A stretch of DNA of 64,000 nt from contig DS999405.1 of assembly GCA_000158155.1 (NCBI GenBank), forward strand, positions 381,811-445,810. The letters run 5' to 3'. Numbering within the stretch: position 1 is the stretch's first letter; each line of letters opens with the position of its first letter. Below the pieces are notes generated by a model that did no database searches, was not told where the DNA came from, and saw only the letters and a program-made list of their open reading frames with translations. The translations under genes and the position numbers were made by a program. Source of the DNA: a gamma proteobacterium NOR5-3 (GTDB lineage: Bacteria; Pseudomonadota; Gammaproteobacteria; Pseudomonadales; Halieaceae). Below, one piece after another: positions 17,302-25,734 of the stretch.

Positions 17302-18036
17302 TTAGGGCAGCGCAGAACTCTCAAGGTACGCGCTGATTTTGGCCCGGAACCTCGCCAGCGGTACATAAATGCTCTGAGACTCTCCATCGCCGCGGGAGAT
17401 AACGCCTACATACTGTAAGTTGTTGTCAGCCGAGAACACGGCGCCACCCGAAGCACCTTTTTGCAGCACGCAATCGCTGCGCGTATCTGCGCCATCAACG
17501 CCCGTGATCTGACAATGGGAAACCGTTGGCCGGAGTCTTGCCCGGCTTGACGCAGAGCGCGGGTAACCCGCCATAAGTAATGCTTCAGTGATCTCACTTT
17601 GCTCGGGAGGCAATATTGCGGGGGCGGGCAGCGGAGCATCCAGTCGCAACAGCGCCCAGTCACTGTACATGCTGCCGCCGCTGGTTATGAGATTGGCGTT
17701 TCTTATTTCACCGCTCGGTGTTTCAAAGGTAAGGGGCTTGCTGGTATCCCGGTAGAACTCCATACAATGCCAGGCACTGATAATCAGGGCTGATAACTGC
17801 GCGCCGGGTTCGTCGCTGATCAGCGTTGCGGAGCAGCTCTCATCGTAATGCCGAGCGTAGCCGTTCTCGTAGCGCTGCCCGGGAACGTGAAGTTTGCCGA
17901 CGCTTAAAACAATCGCCGCAGAACCGCCGGGCGGGGTTTGTGCATTGCCTGCGCTCGTCGCTATGACGGCGAGCAACAATGCGATCCATAAGCGATGGCA
18001 AAACTGCTGCGAGGGTTCAGACGGGGAAAAGAACAT
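17302..18036 (-). CDS. Secreted trypsin-like serine protease
   Basis: 244 residues from the ATG at 18036, chosen because it leads into a signal peptide (LWIALLLAVIATSAGNAQ). The frame could extend to 18117, but that ATG falls inside a perfect FNR box. S1 catalytic triad: His in LIISAWHCMEFY, Asp in YSDWALLRLDAPLP, and Ser in LQKGASGGAVFSAD. Four or more cysteines suggest disulfides and a periplasmic or secreted enzyme. It is short for the family and has no PDZ domain, unlike DegP. It diverges from ompW. The physiological substrate is unknown. Confidence 0.85.
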   Translation of the reverse strand: MFFSPSEPSQQFCHRLWIALLLAVIATSAGNAQTPPGGSAAIVLSVGKLHVPGQRYENGYARHYDESCSATLISDEPGAQLSALIISAWHCMEFYRDTSKPLTFETPSGEIRNANLITSGGSMYSDWALLRLDAPLPAPAILPPEQSEITEALLMAGYPRSASSRARLRPTVSHCQITGVDGADTRSDCVLQKGASGGAVFSADNNLQYVGVISRGDGESQSIYVPLARFRAKISAYLESSALP

Positions 18037-18103
18037 TGATTTGTCGTTGGAATCCCGGGTCGAAGAGAGGAATACGCATTCTAGCGCGGCTAACGCCATA
18101 ACC

Positions 18104-18117
18104 TTGATTAACATCAA
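18104..18117 (+). promoter_or_regulatory. FNR/ANR box of ompW
   Basis: TTGATTAACATCAA is a 10-of-10 match to the FNR consensus TTGAT-N4-ATCAA. Its centre (18110.5) lies 41.5 bp before the transcription start predicted from the -10 below, the classic class II activator position. The site may also affect the divergent protease gene. Confidence 0.85.
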
Positions 18118-18139
18118 TGCTATGGCCGCACCACGCTCT

Positions 18140-18145
18140 TATTAT
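18140..18145 (+). promoter_or_regulatory. -10 element of the FNR-dependent ompW promoter
   Basis: TATTAT (5 of 6 to consensus) puts the transcript start near 18152. No -35 is needed at a class II FNR promoter, and none is seen. The leader would be about 47 nt. Confidence 0.7.
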
Positions 18146-18198
18146 GCGCTCATGCAGTGCCCATGGGGCATAAATTAAGGGAAAGGAGTGTAGTCATT

Positions 18199-18903
18199 AT
18201 GAAGAAACAGCTTGTCATTGCAGTCGCGGCGGCGGGAATTAGCCTTGCTTCTCTGGGCGCTGCCGCCTATGAGCAGGGAGATATTATCTTTCGGGCAGGT
18301 ATCGCAACGGTTGCACCCAGTGGCGATAGTGATCCTATTGAGCTACCGACTGCTCCCCCGACAGTGTTGCCCGGTGGTGTCGACGTCGACAACGGGACTG
18401 CAATCAGTTTGATTGCGACGTGGATGATGTCGGATAACTGGGGTGTTGAGCTGCTGGCTGCCACGCCTTTTAAACACGACATCGACCTTGCTGATCTGCC
18501 GGTTGTAGCCGGTTCGACCAAGCACCTGCCTCCCACAGTCAGCATTCAGTGGTATCCCCGTGGCGGTATGGAGGGTTGGCAGCCTTATTTAGGGCTGGGT
18601 GTGAATTACACGACTTTCTTTAGTGAGAAAGTCGACAGTGAGCTCGGCGCGGTCCTGGGAGACCTACTGGATGTAACCTCCGCCAAGCTGTCGCTCGATG
18701 ACTCTGTAGGCCTTGCCGCTCAGGCGGGTGTGGATATTCCCCTGAATGACAAATGGGCGTTCAATCTGGGCGTCTGGTACATCGACATTGGTACTACCGC
18801 AGACATTGACGTGACTACCGGTAGCGGGGCTAATGCCACAGTGAGCTTCGATGTTGATATCGACCCCTGGGTGTACAACGTAGGTGTGGCCTACAAGTTT
18901 TGA
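18199..18903 (+). CDS. ompW: OmpW-family outer-membrane protein
   Basis: 234 residues from the ATG at 18199, which has the strong ribosome site GAAAGGAG and a clear signal peptide (KKQLVIAVAAAGISLASLGAAAYEQ). OmpW proteins are 8-strand barrels that let small hydrophobic compounds cross the outer membrane. Hallmarks seen are GDIIFRAGIATVAPS at the mature N-terminus, TWMMSDNWGVELLAATPFKHD, PTVSIQWYP, QPYLGLGVNYT, and the C-terminal PWVYNVGVAYKF ending in an aromatic, as outer-membrane barrels do. An FNR-type promoter upstream fits the known oxygen control of ompW in enterobacteria. A terminator follows. Confidence 0.95.
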   Translation: MKKQLVIAVAAAGISLASLGAAAYEQGDIIFRAGIATVAPSGDSDPIELPTAPPTVLPGGVDVDNGTAISLIATWMMSDNWGVELLAATPFKHDIDLADLPVVAGSTKHLPPTVSIQWYPRGGMEGWQPYLGLGVNYTTFFSEKVDSELGAVLGDLLDVTSAKLSLDDSVGLAAQAGVDIPLNDKWAFNLGVWYIDIGTTADIDVTTGSGANATVSFDVDIDPWVYNVGVAYKF

Positions 18904-18947
18904 CCGTGTAATTGAGACGCTGCGCGAGCACCGTCTCCCCTGTGATT

Positions 18948-18970
18948 CCCCGCCTCAGGCGGGGTTTTTT
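18948..18970 (+). terminator. Rho-independent terminator after ompW
   Basis: CCCCGCCTCAGGCGGGG (18948-18964) forms a 7-bp GC stem with a 3-nt loop and is followed by six T (18965-18970). It lies 45 bp after the ompW stop. Confidence 0.92.
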
Positions 18971-19053
18971 ATGCGCGGCGCACGGCTTTACTGCAGGATA
19001 TTTCGTGTTAGTTTGCACACGAGAGAAATGATTCCCAATCCTAGGAATGCCAC

Positions 19054-19212
19054 ATGAATTGGATGCTTCTGGCTCTGACTATATTCTTTGTGATCTTTGT
19101 CATCGCAACGGTCTTATGGCTGGTCTCAACCCTGGGGCCGCTTCGCAAAAAACAGTTACAGCGGAAGCAAGAGCAGGCTGAGGAGCAGCGCAAGGGTAGT
19201 AGCCCTCACTAG
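19054..19212 (+). CDS. Small single-pass membrane protein
   Basis: 52 residues (MNWMLLALTIFFVIFVIAT... ending GSSPH), ATG at 19054 with AGGA 8 nt upstream. One strong membrane helix lies at about residues 4-26, followed by a basic, highly charged cytoplasmic tail (PLRKKQLQRKQEQAEEQRK). It follows the ompW terminator and converges on the SafE-type gene, with which it shares its stop codon region (19209-19212). The form resembles small subunits or assembly helpers of respiratory enzymes, but no family is recognised. It is supported by its ribosome site, membrane segment and clean boundaries. Confidence 0.55.
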   Translation: MNWMLLALTIFFVIFVIATVLWLVSTLGPLRKKQLQRKQEQAEEQRKGSSPH

Positions 19213-19961
19213 TGTTGCGAGTGATCCGTGCCGGCATCGGTCTTGCTGTCACTATTGATGGTAGCGTGATGAGCGCCGGGCGCGTCACCGCCTATGGGTC
19301 GGTTCAGATGGGCGCCGTGATTCCAGGTCATCATTAGCGACCACAGTCCCGATGCAATCAGGAAAACAGCAATGATGAGCTTCAGGCCCCGACGACGTAG
19401 CAGGGCCTGTACGCTCGCGGCGCCGAAACTGGTACTGAGCATGGCCGGCAGTGTGCCCGCACCAAATGCCAGCATGAGTAGTCCCGACCGCGCTGCATCC
19501 TGAGCTGTTGCTGACCAGGCTAAGGCGCTGTAGATCAAGCCGCAGGGCATGAGTCCCCAGCATAAGCCCAGGAGGTAGCTCTGGGTCCAGTGTTTTACCG
19601 GGAGAAGCTTCGACGATAGCCTCTGCACCGGCTTCCAGAGTGTCGCGCCCAGACGCTCCAGCACGCTCATGCCACGCCACCAGTCGGCGATAGACAGGCC
19701 CATGCCAATAAGTAGCAGCGCCGCAATGTAACGCAGCACCATAGTCCATTGGGCGATATTTACGCTGCCGGCCAAGGCGCCCAGTAATGCGCCTAGCGCC
19801 GCGTAACTGCTCAGGCGGCCTATGTGATAGGCGACGGTGGTGAGTGCCCCGCGATTGCCAGCGAGATTAATGGCGGCAGCAATCCCCCCACACATTCCCA
19901 GGCAGTGCCCTGCGCCGGCAAGTCCGATGCCCGCTGCAGCGATGATATCCGTACTAAGCAT
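19209..19961 (-). CDS. SafE/TauE-like membrane protein of the cco assembly cluster
   Basis: 250 residues from the ATG at 19961, which overlaps the end of ccoS by 8 nt. It has six or more membrane segments. The N-terminal AAGIGLAGAGHCLGMCGGIAAAI carries the HCxGMCGG motif typical of the heavy-metal/sulfite exporter-like family found after ccoGHIS. A central PVKHWTQSYLLGLCWGLMPCGLIYSAL has a second conserved Cys pair region. The C-terminal tail is His-rich (GGDAPGAHHATIN, DHSQH). Homologues in this place are thought to act in copper or haem handling for cbb3 oxidase. That role is inferred from context. Confidence 0.85.
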   Translation of the reverse strand: MLSTDIIAAAGIGLAGAGHCLGMCGGIAAAINLAGNRGALTTVAYHIGRLSSYAALGALLGALAGSVNIAQWTMVLRYIAALLLIGMGLSIADWWRGMSVLERLGATLWKPVQRLSSKLLPVKHWTQSYLLGLCWGLMPCGLIYSALAWSATAQDAARSGLLMLAFGAGTLPAMLSTSFGAASVQALLRRRGLKLIIAVFLIASGLWSLMMTWNHGAHLNRPIGGDAPGAHHATINSDSKTDAGTDHSQH

Positions 19962-20133
19962 GCTGATCCGGCCGGTCGTCGTTGTCGTCCTCAAAATCGT
20001 CGTCAGCGAGAATTCGCCAGCTTTCTTTATCCAGATCATCGTACTGGCCATTGTCTATGGCCCACAGCAAGAGACGGATGACGACTACGCAGAAGATCAA
20101 TGCAACCGGGATGAGTAGATACAGGCTTTCCAA
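19954..20133 (-). CDS. ccoS: cbb3-type oxidase assembly protein CcoS
   Basis: 59 residues from a TTG at 20133, 2 nt after the ccoI stop, with an AGAGG ribosome site inside the end of ccoI. The N-terminus ESLYLLIPVALIFCVVVI is one membrane helix, followed by LLLWAIDNGQYDDLDKES, the CcoS signature (W-A-x-x-x-GQYDDL). An acidic tail ends the protein. CcoS is needed to insert cofactors into the catalytic subunit of cbb3 oxidase. The match to family length and motif is strong. Confidence 0.92.
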   Translation of the reverse strand: MESLYLLIPVALIFCVVVIRLLLWAIDNGQYDDLDKESWRILADDDFEDDNDDRPDQHA

Positions 20134-20135
20134 AA

Positions 20136-22583
20136 TCAGACCTCTGTCTTAGGTGTCGCGCGGCGTAGCCGCGTGGAGTTGCCAACCACCAGAAGTGAGC
20201 TCAGCGACATCCCGATGGCCGCGGCCCAGGGTGGTACCCAGCCGAGCGCAGCCAGAGGTATGCCCAGTGCGTTGTAGCCCAGCGCCCAGCTAAAGTTCTG
20301 GATAATTACCCGCCGGGTCCTGGCCGCTACGTCCACAAGCAGCGTTATTTTTTCGAGATTGCCGCTCATGAGCACAAAATCTGCCTGCGCTTTGGCTAGA
20401 TCTGTGGCACCGGCCACGGCAATGGAGACATCGGCACGCTTGAGTACCGGCGCATCGTTGAGCCCGTCACCAACCATGAGAACGGTCGCCCCCGCATCCT
20501 GCAAACCAGCCACTCTGCGGAGCTTTTCCTGGGGCGTAAGCCCCGTAGCCACCCGATCAAATTGTAGTGTTGCCCCCAGTTGTTTTGCCCTGGAGGAGGC
20601 ATCTCCACTCAAAAGCTCCGTGCTGATGCCGCTGTTGCGTAGTCCCCGAAGCACTGTGGCCGCTTCCGCATGGACTTCATCGTCAAGTCCCAGCCATGCC
20701 AGCGCTTCTGTGTCCGTGCAGAGCCCTATCCAGTACAGGGGCTCATCAGGCGGAGGCGCAACAGTCGGAACGATCTCCTGGCAGAAGCGTAATGATCCCA
20801 GACGCAGGCGTCGTTCCTTATAAGTGCCCTCGAGACCTTCACCGATATTGTAGCGAACGTCGTGAACGTCACCATCGGCGGTCGATGACTTAAAAGCGCT
20901 GGCCAGCGGATGATTGGAATGGCGTTGCAAGGCCGTCGCCAGAGCGAGAATACCAGCCTGGTCGTAACGTTCACTTAGGGTGACCACCCGGCGCAGGGAA
21001 AAATTACCGCTGGTAAGCGTCCCGGTTTTATCAAAGAGCGCCACATCCAGCGTTGAAAGCGACTCAAGAGCATTTTCGCCGTTAACGATTACGCCCTGGC
21101 GACGCAGTAGACTGGCCGCATTGGCGAGACTGGCTGGCGTCGCCAATGAAAGCGCGCAGGGACAGCTGATCACCAGCACAGACAGCGCCACCCAGAAGGC
21201 CCGTGATGCATCGATTTGCCACCAGATCAAAGCCGTAACCGCGGCGATGAGTAAAATCCCCGCGATAAAGCCCGTGGCAATGCGATCTGCCAGCTGTGCC
21301 ACCGCAGGTTTGTCGTGCCGTGCTGCGTCAATGGATTGCTGCAGTGCGGCGAGTCTTGTATCGGCGTAGCTGCCTGTGGCGGAGACTTCCAAGGAGTCCT
21401 CGACGTTAATGGTGCCGGCGTATACGGTGTCGCCCACCGTGACGGTTCGGGGCAGCGCTTCGCCGTTAAAGCTGTCTTCTCGCACTGCACTGTCACCGTG
21501 GCTGACTTTGGCGTCGATGGGGATGACGTCGCCGGCTCTCAGCAATACGCGATCGCCCGCGCCTAATTGCCGGCGAGGAATGCGCGTCCAGGCATTGTCC
21601 TTCCAGACCTGCGCAACGTCTGGCAGGGTTTGCTCGGCGTCCTGCCACGCGAGTGCATCCTGATAACGCAGGCGTTTTTCCAAAAACCGCGCCAACAGCA
21701 ACAAAAAGGTGAACATGACCACGGAGTCAAAATAGACTTCGCCGCCTCCCAGAAGGCTGGCATAGGCACTGGCACCGTAAGCGAGCCCGATGGCCAGAGC
21801 GACGGGCAGGTCCATCACCAGTGCGCCAAATTTGAGGTGGCGCCAGGCACTTTCGAAAAAGCCCCGTGCCGAATAGGCGACGACAAACGTGGTCACCAGC
21901 AGGCTAAAAAGGCGCATGAGTCCCTGGTACTCAGTGCTGATGCCCTGAATGTCTCCGGCGTGCAGGGCAATGGCAAACATGCCCACCTGCATCATGCCAA
22001 TGCCCGCGACCGAGAGTCGCCGCAGATCGTTGCGGTACTCTTGTTTTGCCTGATCCTGGCGCAGGCTGCTCTGCCAGGGCTGTACCCGATAGCCTAGACT
22101 CGCGACGCGCGTGAACACGTCGCTCATAGACAGCTCTCGGGGATCGAAGCAAACATCCAGGCGACTCTGACCAAGATTGAGTGTCGCCTGATGCACGCCT
22201 TTCATACGCTTCAGCGTGGTTTCAATCAGCCAGGTGCAGGCGGCGCAGCTGACGCCGCCCAGGAGGAGGCGGGCGTTACGCCGCCCCGCGTTGTCGGTGT
22301 CGGAAAACTGTGCCGCGAGCATGGGGTCATCGTAAATGACAAAATCCTGCTGTCGCGACTCAAAGTCAGCCGCGGGCCGATCGTTAAATGAGGTACGTTG
22401 TTCATAGAATCGCTCGAGACCGCCCTGGGAAATCATGCTCGCCACGGCGCGACAGCCAGGACAGCACATCGGTCGTGACTCTCCGCCGATCTCGATAGCA
22501 AAGTTCGATCCCGGCGGAACGTCATCGCCACAATGAAAGCAGGCCGTCGTGGTGATCTCGGGAAGGGGCTGCACGCTATTCAC
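20136..22583 (-). CDS. ccoI: Copper-translocating P-type ATPase CcoI (CopA2-like)
   Basis: 815 residues. It exports Cu+ across the inner membrane for assembly of the cbb3 Cu-B site. In order: an N-terminal Cys-rich metal-binding part (CFHCGDDVPPGSNF, MCCPGCRAVA), an HMA domain with GVSCAACTWLIE, membrane helices, an actuator part, the CPC transport site (ISCPCALSLATPASL), the phosphorylation site DKTGTLTSG (about residue 510), the HP motif (RHSNHPLASA), and the GDGLNDAPVLK hinge. The N-terminal double-Cys part is characteristic of the FixI/CcoI branch. It lies between ccoH and ccoS. Confidence 0.95.
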   Translation of the reverse strand: MNSVQPLPEITTTACFHCGDDVPPGSNFAIEIGGESRPMCCPGCRAVASMISQGGLERFYEQRTSFNDRPAADFESRQQDFVIYDDPMLAAQFSDTDNAGRRNARLLLGGVSCAACTWLIETTLKRMKGVHQATLNLGQSRLDVCFDPRELSMSDVFTRVASLGYRVQPWQSSLRQDQAKQEYRNDLRRLSVAGIGMMQVGMFAIALHAGDIQGISTEYQGLMRLFSLLVTTFVVAYSARGFFESAWRHLKFGALVMDLPVALAIGLAYGASAYASLLGGGEVYFDSVVMFTFLLLLARFLEKRLRYQDALAWQDAEQTLPDVAQVWKDNAWTRIPRRQLGAGDRVLLRAGDVIPIDAKVSHGDSAVREDSFNGEALPRTVTVGDTVYAGTINVEDSLEVSATGSYADTRLAALQQSIDAARHDKPAVAQLADRIATGFIAGILLIAAVTALIWWQIDASRAFWVALSVLVISCPCALSLATPASLANAASLLRRQGVIVNGENALESLSTLDVALFDKTGTLTSGNFSLRRVVTLSERYDQAGILALATALQRHSNHPLASAFKSSTADGDVHDVRYNIGEGLEGTYKERRLRLGSLRFCQEIVPTVAPPPDEPLYWIGLCTDTEALAWLGLDDEVHAEAATVLRGLRNSGISTELLSGDASSRAKQLGATLQFDRVATGLTPQEKLRRVAGLQDAGATVLMVGDGLNDAPVLKRADVSIAVAGATDLAKAQADFVLMSGNLEKITLLVDVAARTRRVIIQNFSWALGYNALGIPLAALGWVPPWAAAIGMSLSSLLVVGNSTRLRRATPKTEV

Positions 22584-22624
22584 TGCATCCTCATGGATAG
22601 TTTCAGTTATCGCTCGCCTGTTAG

Positions 22625-23155
22625 TTAGGGCTGTGGCGGGCGTTCACTGCCGATGAAGTCTGTCGGCCCAAGGGATCCATCCAGCCGCCACTGGTTGTCA
22701 GTCGCTTCCATTGTCCAGTGCCAATTGGGCGAGACCTCAGCGGGTAGTGCTGCCTGGTAAAGGCCAGGAGCAACTTGCGAGAGCGTCGCACTAAAGTCCC
22801 GGTCCGCTTCCAGGGGGTGAGAAAAGCGTAAAATGAAACTCTCAGGACTTAGCGCGCCGCTGAGCCGTACCTGGGCCCGGCGGTCCAATACTTTGATCTG
22901 CGCAGAGATCCCAAGCTCCTGGGCGATTGCCTGTTTGCCCAGCTCCTTGTTGATGGCCAGCCCGTCCTTGTAGTACTCATCCACCACAAGGTCGTCGGAG
23001 TAACGATTGGCAATGTAAAGCGTACTGAGCCCGGCAATCACGACAGAACCCGGGAGCGCAATGAGGAACCAGGGCCAGAACTGCTGATACCAGGGCTCAT
23101 CATCTTCGCGCCAGCGGACATTCTTATGGGCCTTAGGCATGGTTACAGTTCGCAT
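22625..23155 (-). CDS. ccoH: FixH/CcoH-family cbb3 assembly protein
   Basis: 176 residues. The ATG at 23155 is preferred because AAGGA lies 6 nt upstream; a second ATG five codons later lacks such a site. After a basic N-terminus comes PWYQQFWPWFLIALPGSVVIAGL, the single membrane helix, then RYSDDLVVDEYYKDGLAINKEL, the FixH signature. The periplasmic domain (about 85-176) is beta-rich. CcoH stays bound to cbb3 oxidase and stabilises assembly. It is located 21 nt after ccoG and 41 nt before ccoI. Confidence 0.92.
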   Translation of the reverse strand: MRTVTMPKAHKNVRWREDDEPWYQQFWPWFLIALPGSVVIAGLSTLYIANRYSDDLVVDEYYKDGLAINKELGKQAIAQELGISAQIKVLDRRAQVRLSGALSPESFILRFSHPLEADRDFSATLSQVAPGLYQAALPAEVSPNWHWTMEATDNQWRLDGSLGPTDFIGSERPPQP

Positions 23156-23176
23156 CGATAATCCTTCGGGACGACA

Positions 23177-24586
23177 CTATAGCGGTTTCATGAAGCGTGA
23201 TTCAGTGCTCGCCCGGATTGAGGGCATATCCTCGGCAACCAAGTCGAACTTGAATGTCATGCTTACAGACGCCAATGCCGCCGCTTCAGCATACACTCTG
23301 AGGGTAACTTCCCTGTCTTCGCTTCCCGCCAGGTCGTAGCTCGTAGCGCCTTTTATCTGGGCACCTTCAAGGCCCGATATGCTGAGCACGAAGCGATGCG
23401 GCGACATATCCATATTGACGATGTGGAGACGATAAATGTTTTCGATGCCGCCGTCGGCGGTCTCGACGTACAAATTGTTTCTGTCGCGTATCACCGTGAG
23501 TTCAAGAGGAATCCGCGTGGCGATATTGTAGCTAAACACGCCCACCATCAGGCTGAGCATTACGATGTAGCCGATGATGCGGGGCCGCAACCAGTTCGTT
23601 TTTCCACCCTGGAGCTCCCGTTCGCTGGTGTAGCGCACAAGACCCGGTGCGTAGTCCATTTTCCGCATTACAGAATCACAGGCATCAATACACAGCGCAC
23701 AGCCGATGCACTCGTACTGTAAGCCGTCACGGATATCTATTCCCGTAGGGCATACCTGAACACAGAGCTCACAATCGATGCAGTCGCCGAGACCGGCTTC
23801 CTTATGTTCCAGAGATTTCTTGCGGGAGCCCCGAGGCTCGCCTCGGGCACTATCGTAGGAAACAATCAGGGTGTCTGCGTCGAACATCACCGACTGGAAT
23901 CGCGCATAGGGGCACATGTAGGTGCATACCTGCTCGCGCATCCATCCGGCGTTGGTGTAGGTCGCCAGTGTAAAAAACACGGTCCAGAGTAACTGCCATT
24001 TTCCGGTCGACAAGGTGGCGAGTTCATGGACGAGCTCGCGCACGGGGTAAAAGTAACCGACAAAAGTCATACCTGTCATAAATGCGATGAACAGCCAGGC
24101 GCTGTGTTTGGCGAGTTTTCGCGAAGCCTTGTTTAGAGACCAGGGCTGCTTGTCGAGCTTTATGCGCTGGTTGCGTGTGCCCTCGGTCTTTTGTTCGACC
24201 CACATGAACATGCTCGTCCACACGGTTTGCGGACAGGTGTAACCACACCAGATGCGACCGGCAGAGACGGTGACCGCGAACAGCGAGAACGCCGCGATAA
24301 TCAGTAAGAATGCGAGAAGCGAAAAATCCTGAGGCCAGAACGTGAGACCCAGGATATGGAACTCCCGCTCCGGCAGGTCGAACCAGACTGCCTGACGGCC
24401 GTTAATAGTGATCCACGGGATACAGTAATATCCCAGCAGCATTGGCCAACCGGTGAACACACGAAGACGTTGATAGAAGCCTTCGATTTTTCGGGTGTAA
24501 ATTTTCTCGCGCTTCTGGTAGAGGTCGAGCTCGGCGACCTCTGCGGGTGCGATCTCCTGAATATCGATGAGATCTGGTTCTGACAT
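23177..24586 (-). CDS. ccoG: Cytochrome c oxidase accessory protein CcoG (RdxA/FixG)
   Basis: 469 residues; a membrane ferredoxin-like protein that reduces Cu2+ to Cu+ for cbb3 oxidase assembly. Five membrane segments lie in the first half, with GRIWCGYTCPQTVWTSMFMWVEQ (C-x3-C) and EQVCTYMCPYARFQSVMFD. Two 4Fe-4S motifs follow at about residues 270-310 (CIDCELCVQVCPTGIDIR and CIGCALCIDACDSVM). The C-terminal part is a periplasmic Ig-like domain (FixG_C). It is separated from ccoP by 96 bp holding a hairpin. Confidence 0.96.
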   Translation of the reverse strand: MSEPDLIDIQEIAPAEVAELDLYQKREKIYTRKIEGFYQRLRVFTGWPMLLGYYCIPWITINGRQAVWFDLPEREFHILGLTFWPQDFSLLAFLLIIAAFSLFAVTVSAGRIWCGYTCPQTVWTSMFMWVEQKTEGTRNQRIKLDKQPWSLNKASRKLAKHSAWLFIAFMTGMTFVGYFYPVRELVHELATLSTGKWQLLWTVFFTLATYTNAGWMREQVCTYMCPYARFQSVMFDADTLIVSYDSARGEPRGSRKKSLEHKEAGLGDCIDCELCVQVCPTGIDIRDGLQYECIGCALCIDACDSVMRKMDYAPGLVRYTSERELQGGKTNWLRPRIIGYIVMLSLMVGVFSYNIATRIPLELTVIRDRNNLYVETADGGIENIYRLHIVNMDMSPHRFVLSISGLEGAQIKGATSYDLAGSEDREVTLRVYAEAAALASVSMTFKFDLVAEDMPSIRASTESRFMKPL

Positions 24587-24631
24587 ATTGGTACCACTAC
24601 GTGTGATGAGTGGCCACTCCCGTGGCGTTAG

Positions 24632-24650
24632 GCCCCGGTATAGCCGGGGC
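24632..24650 (-). terminator. Hairpin between ccoP and ccoG
   Basis: GCCCCGG-TATAG-CCGGGGC (24632-24650) is a perfect 7-bp GC stem with a 5-nt loop, 33 bp after the ccoP stop on the minus strand. There is no T-run. It probably marks an mRNA processing or partial termination point that sets more oxidase subunits than assembly factors. Confidence 0.5.
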
Positions 24651-24682
24651 GATTGCCTTCGGTATTTATTCTAATAATGGCG

Positions 24683-25558
24683 TTATTTGCTGAGGCCGTA
24701 GATGTAGGCGGCGACCAGGTGGATCTTGTCTTCGCTCAGCGTGTTGGCAAATGCAGGCATCTGTCCATTTCTTCCTACACGGAGACTATGCGCGATTTGC
24801 TCTTCGCTTCCACCGTAAAGCCAGATGCCGTTAGTGAGGTTAGGCGCACCCATCAGTTGATTGCCTTTGGCTTCGGGGCCATGGCAGGCAATGCAGTAGG
24901 TTTGATAATGCTTCTCTCCGGCTTTTACCATCTCTGGATCCGCCTCTCGGCTGTTTAGTGAGAGCACATAGGCAGTGGCCTCGGCAATGCCGTCTTCCCC
25001 GAGAATGCTCTCCCAGGGGGGCATGGCCGCCTGGCGACCGTTAACCAGCGTGTGCTTGATAGCTTCGGCTGAACCGCCGTAGAGCCAGTCGTTGTCTGCG
25101 AGATTGGGGAAGCCCAGTGCGCCCGCCGCATCCAGTCCATGACACTGAGAGCAGTTATTGCCGTAGATGCGCATGCCCATCTTGCGAACCTTGGGATCCT
25201 GATAAATGTCTTCAATGGACATAGCGAGATACTTGTCGCGCATCGCCCTGAATTTCTCGTCAGCCACCGCAACTTCCTGTTCATGCTGTGTGGCAGAACT
25301 CCAGCCCAGAACACCGGGAAAGTTCCCCATACCGGGGTAGGCGATAAGATAGCCAATACCCCACACAATGGTGATCAGAAACATGGCAAACCACCAAACC
25401 GGAAGCGGGTTGTCCCACTCTTCAATGCCATCGTAAACGTGGCCTGTGGTTTTTTCGTCGATGGCCCTTTGTTTTCGATTGGCAACCAGCAACCAGGTCA
25501 CCAATATCAGGGTGATGCTCGTTAATACGATTACCCAGCCACTCCAGAAGCTAGTCAT
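24683..25558 (-). CDS. ccoP: cbb3-type cytochrome c oxidase dihaem subunit CcoP
   Basis: 291 residues. Two N-terminal membrane segments (about 5-25 and 50-75) precede two cytochrome c domains with haem motifs CSQCH (about residue 130) and CIACH (about residue 215). Methionine ligands are likely in the MPPWESILGEDG and MPAFANTLSEDK loops. CcoP passes electrons from soluble cytochromes to CcoO and the active site. Its ATG overlaps the ccoQ stop (ATGA). Confidence 0.96.
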   Translation of the reverse strand: MTSFWSGWVIVLTSITLILVTWLLVANRKQRAIDEKTTGHVYDGIEEWDNPLPVWWFAMFLITIVWGIGYLIAYPGMGNFPGVLGWSSATQHEQEVAVADEKFRAMRDKYLAMSIEDIYQDPKVRKMGMRIYGNNCSQCHGLDAAGALGFPNLADNDWLYGGSAEAIKHTLVNGRQAAMPPWESILGEDGIAEATAYVLSLNSREADPEMVKAGEKHYQTYCIACHGPEAKGNQLMGAPNLTNGIWLYGGSEEQIAHSLRVGRNGQMPAFANTLSEDKIHLVAAYIYGLSK

Positions 25559-25731
25559 TGGTCGGTTCCTTCTTTTTTACCACCTTGCGACGGTACATCG
25601 TCGGCAAAGGGGAGGTTGGCGGCTTCATCAAACTCTTTCTTTTGCTTACTACTGTAGGCCCATATTACGAGCCCGATAAAGGCAACAAATAAAAATGCGG
25701 TACTGATGCCTCTAAGATCATTGATATCCAT
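25555..25731 (-). CDS. ccoQ: cbb3-type oxidase small subunit CcoQ
   Basis: 58 residues (MDINDLRGISTAFLFVAFIG..., ending KKEGTDQ). One membrane helix (about 10-27) is followed by AYSSKQKKEFDEAANLPFADD, the CcoQ motif where FxEAANLPF is usual. It starts 3 nt after the ccoO stop and overlaps ccoP by 4 nt. CcoQ stabilises the oxidase in air. Confidence 0.93.
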   Translation of the reverse strand: MDINDLRGISTAFLFVAFIGLVIWAYSSKQKKEFDEAANLPFADDVPSQGGKKEGTDQ

Positions 25732-25734
25732 GGA

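Noticed and set aside
18037-18117. Longer start for the trypsin-like protease
   Set aside because: It would place the start codon inside the perfect FNR box and put 27 residues before a normal signal peptide.
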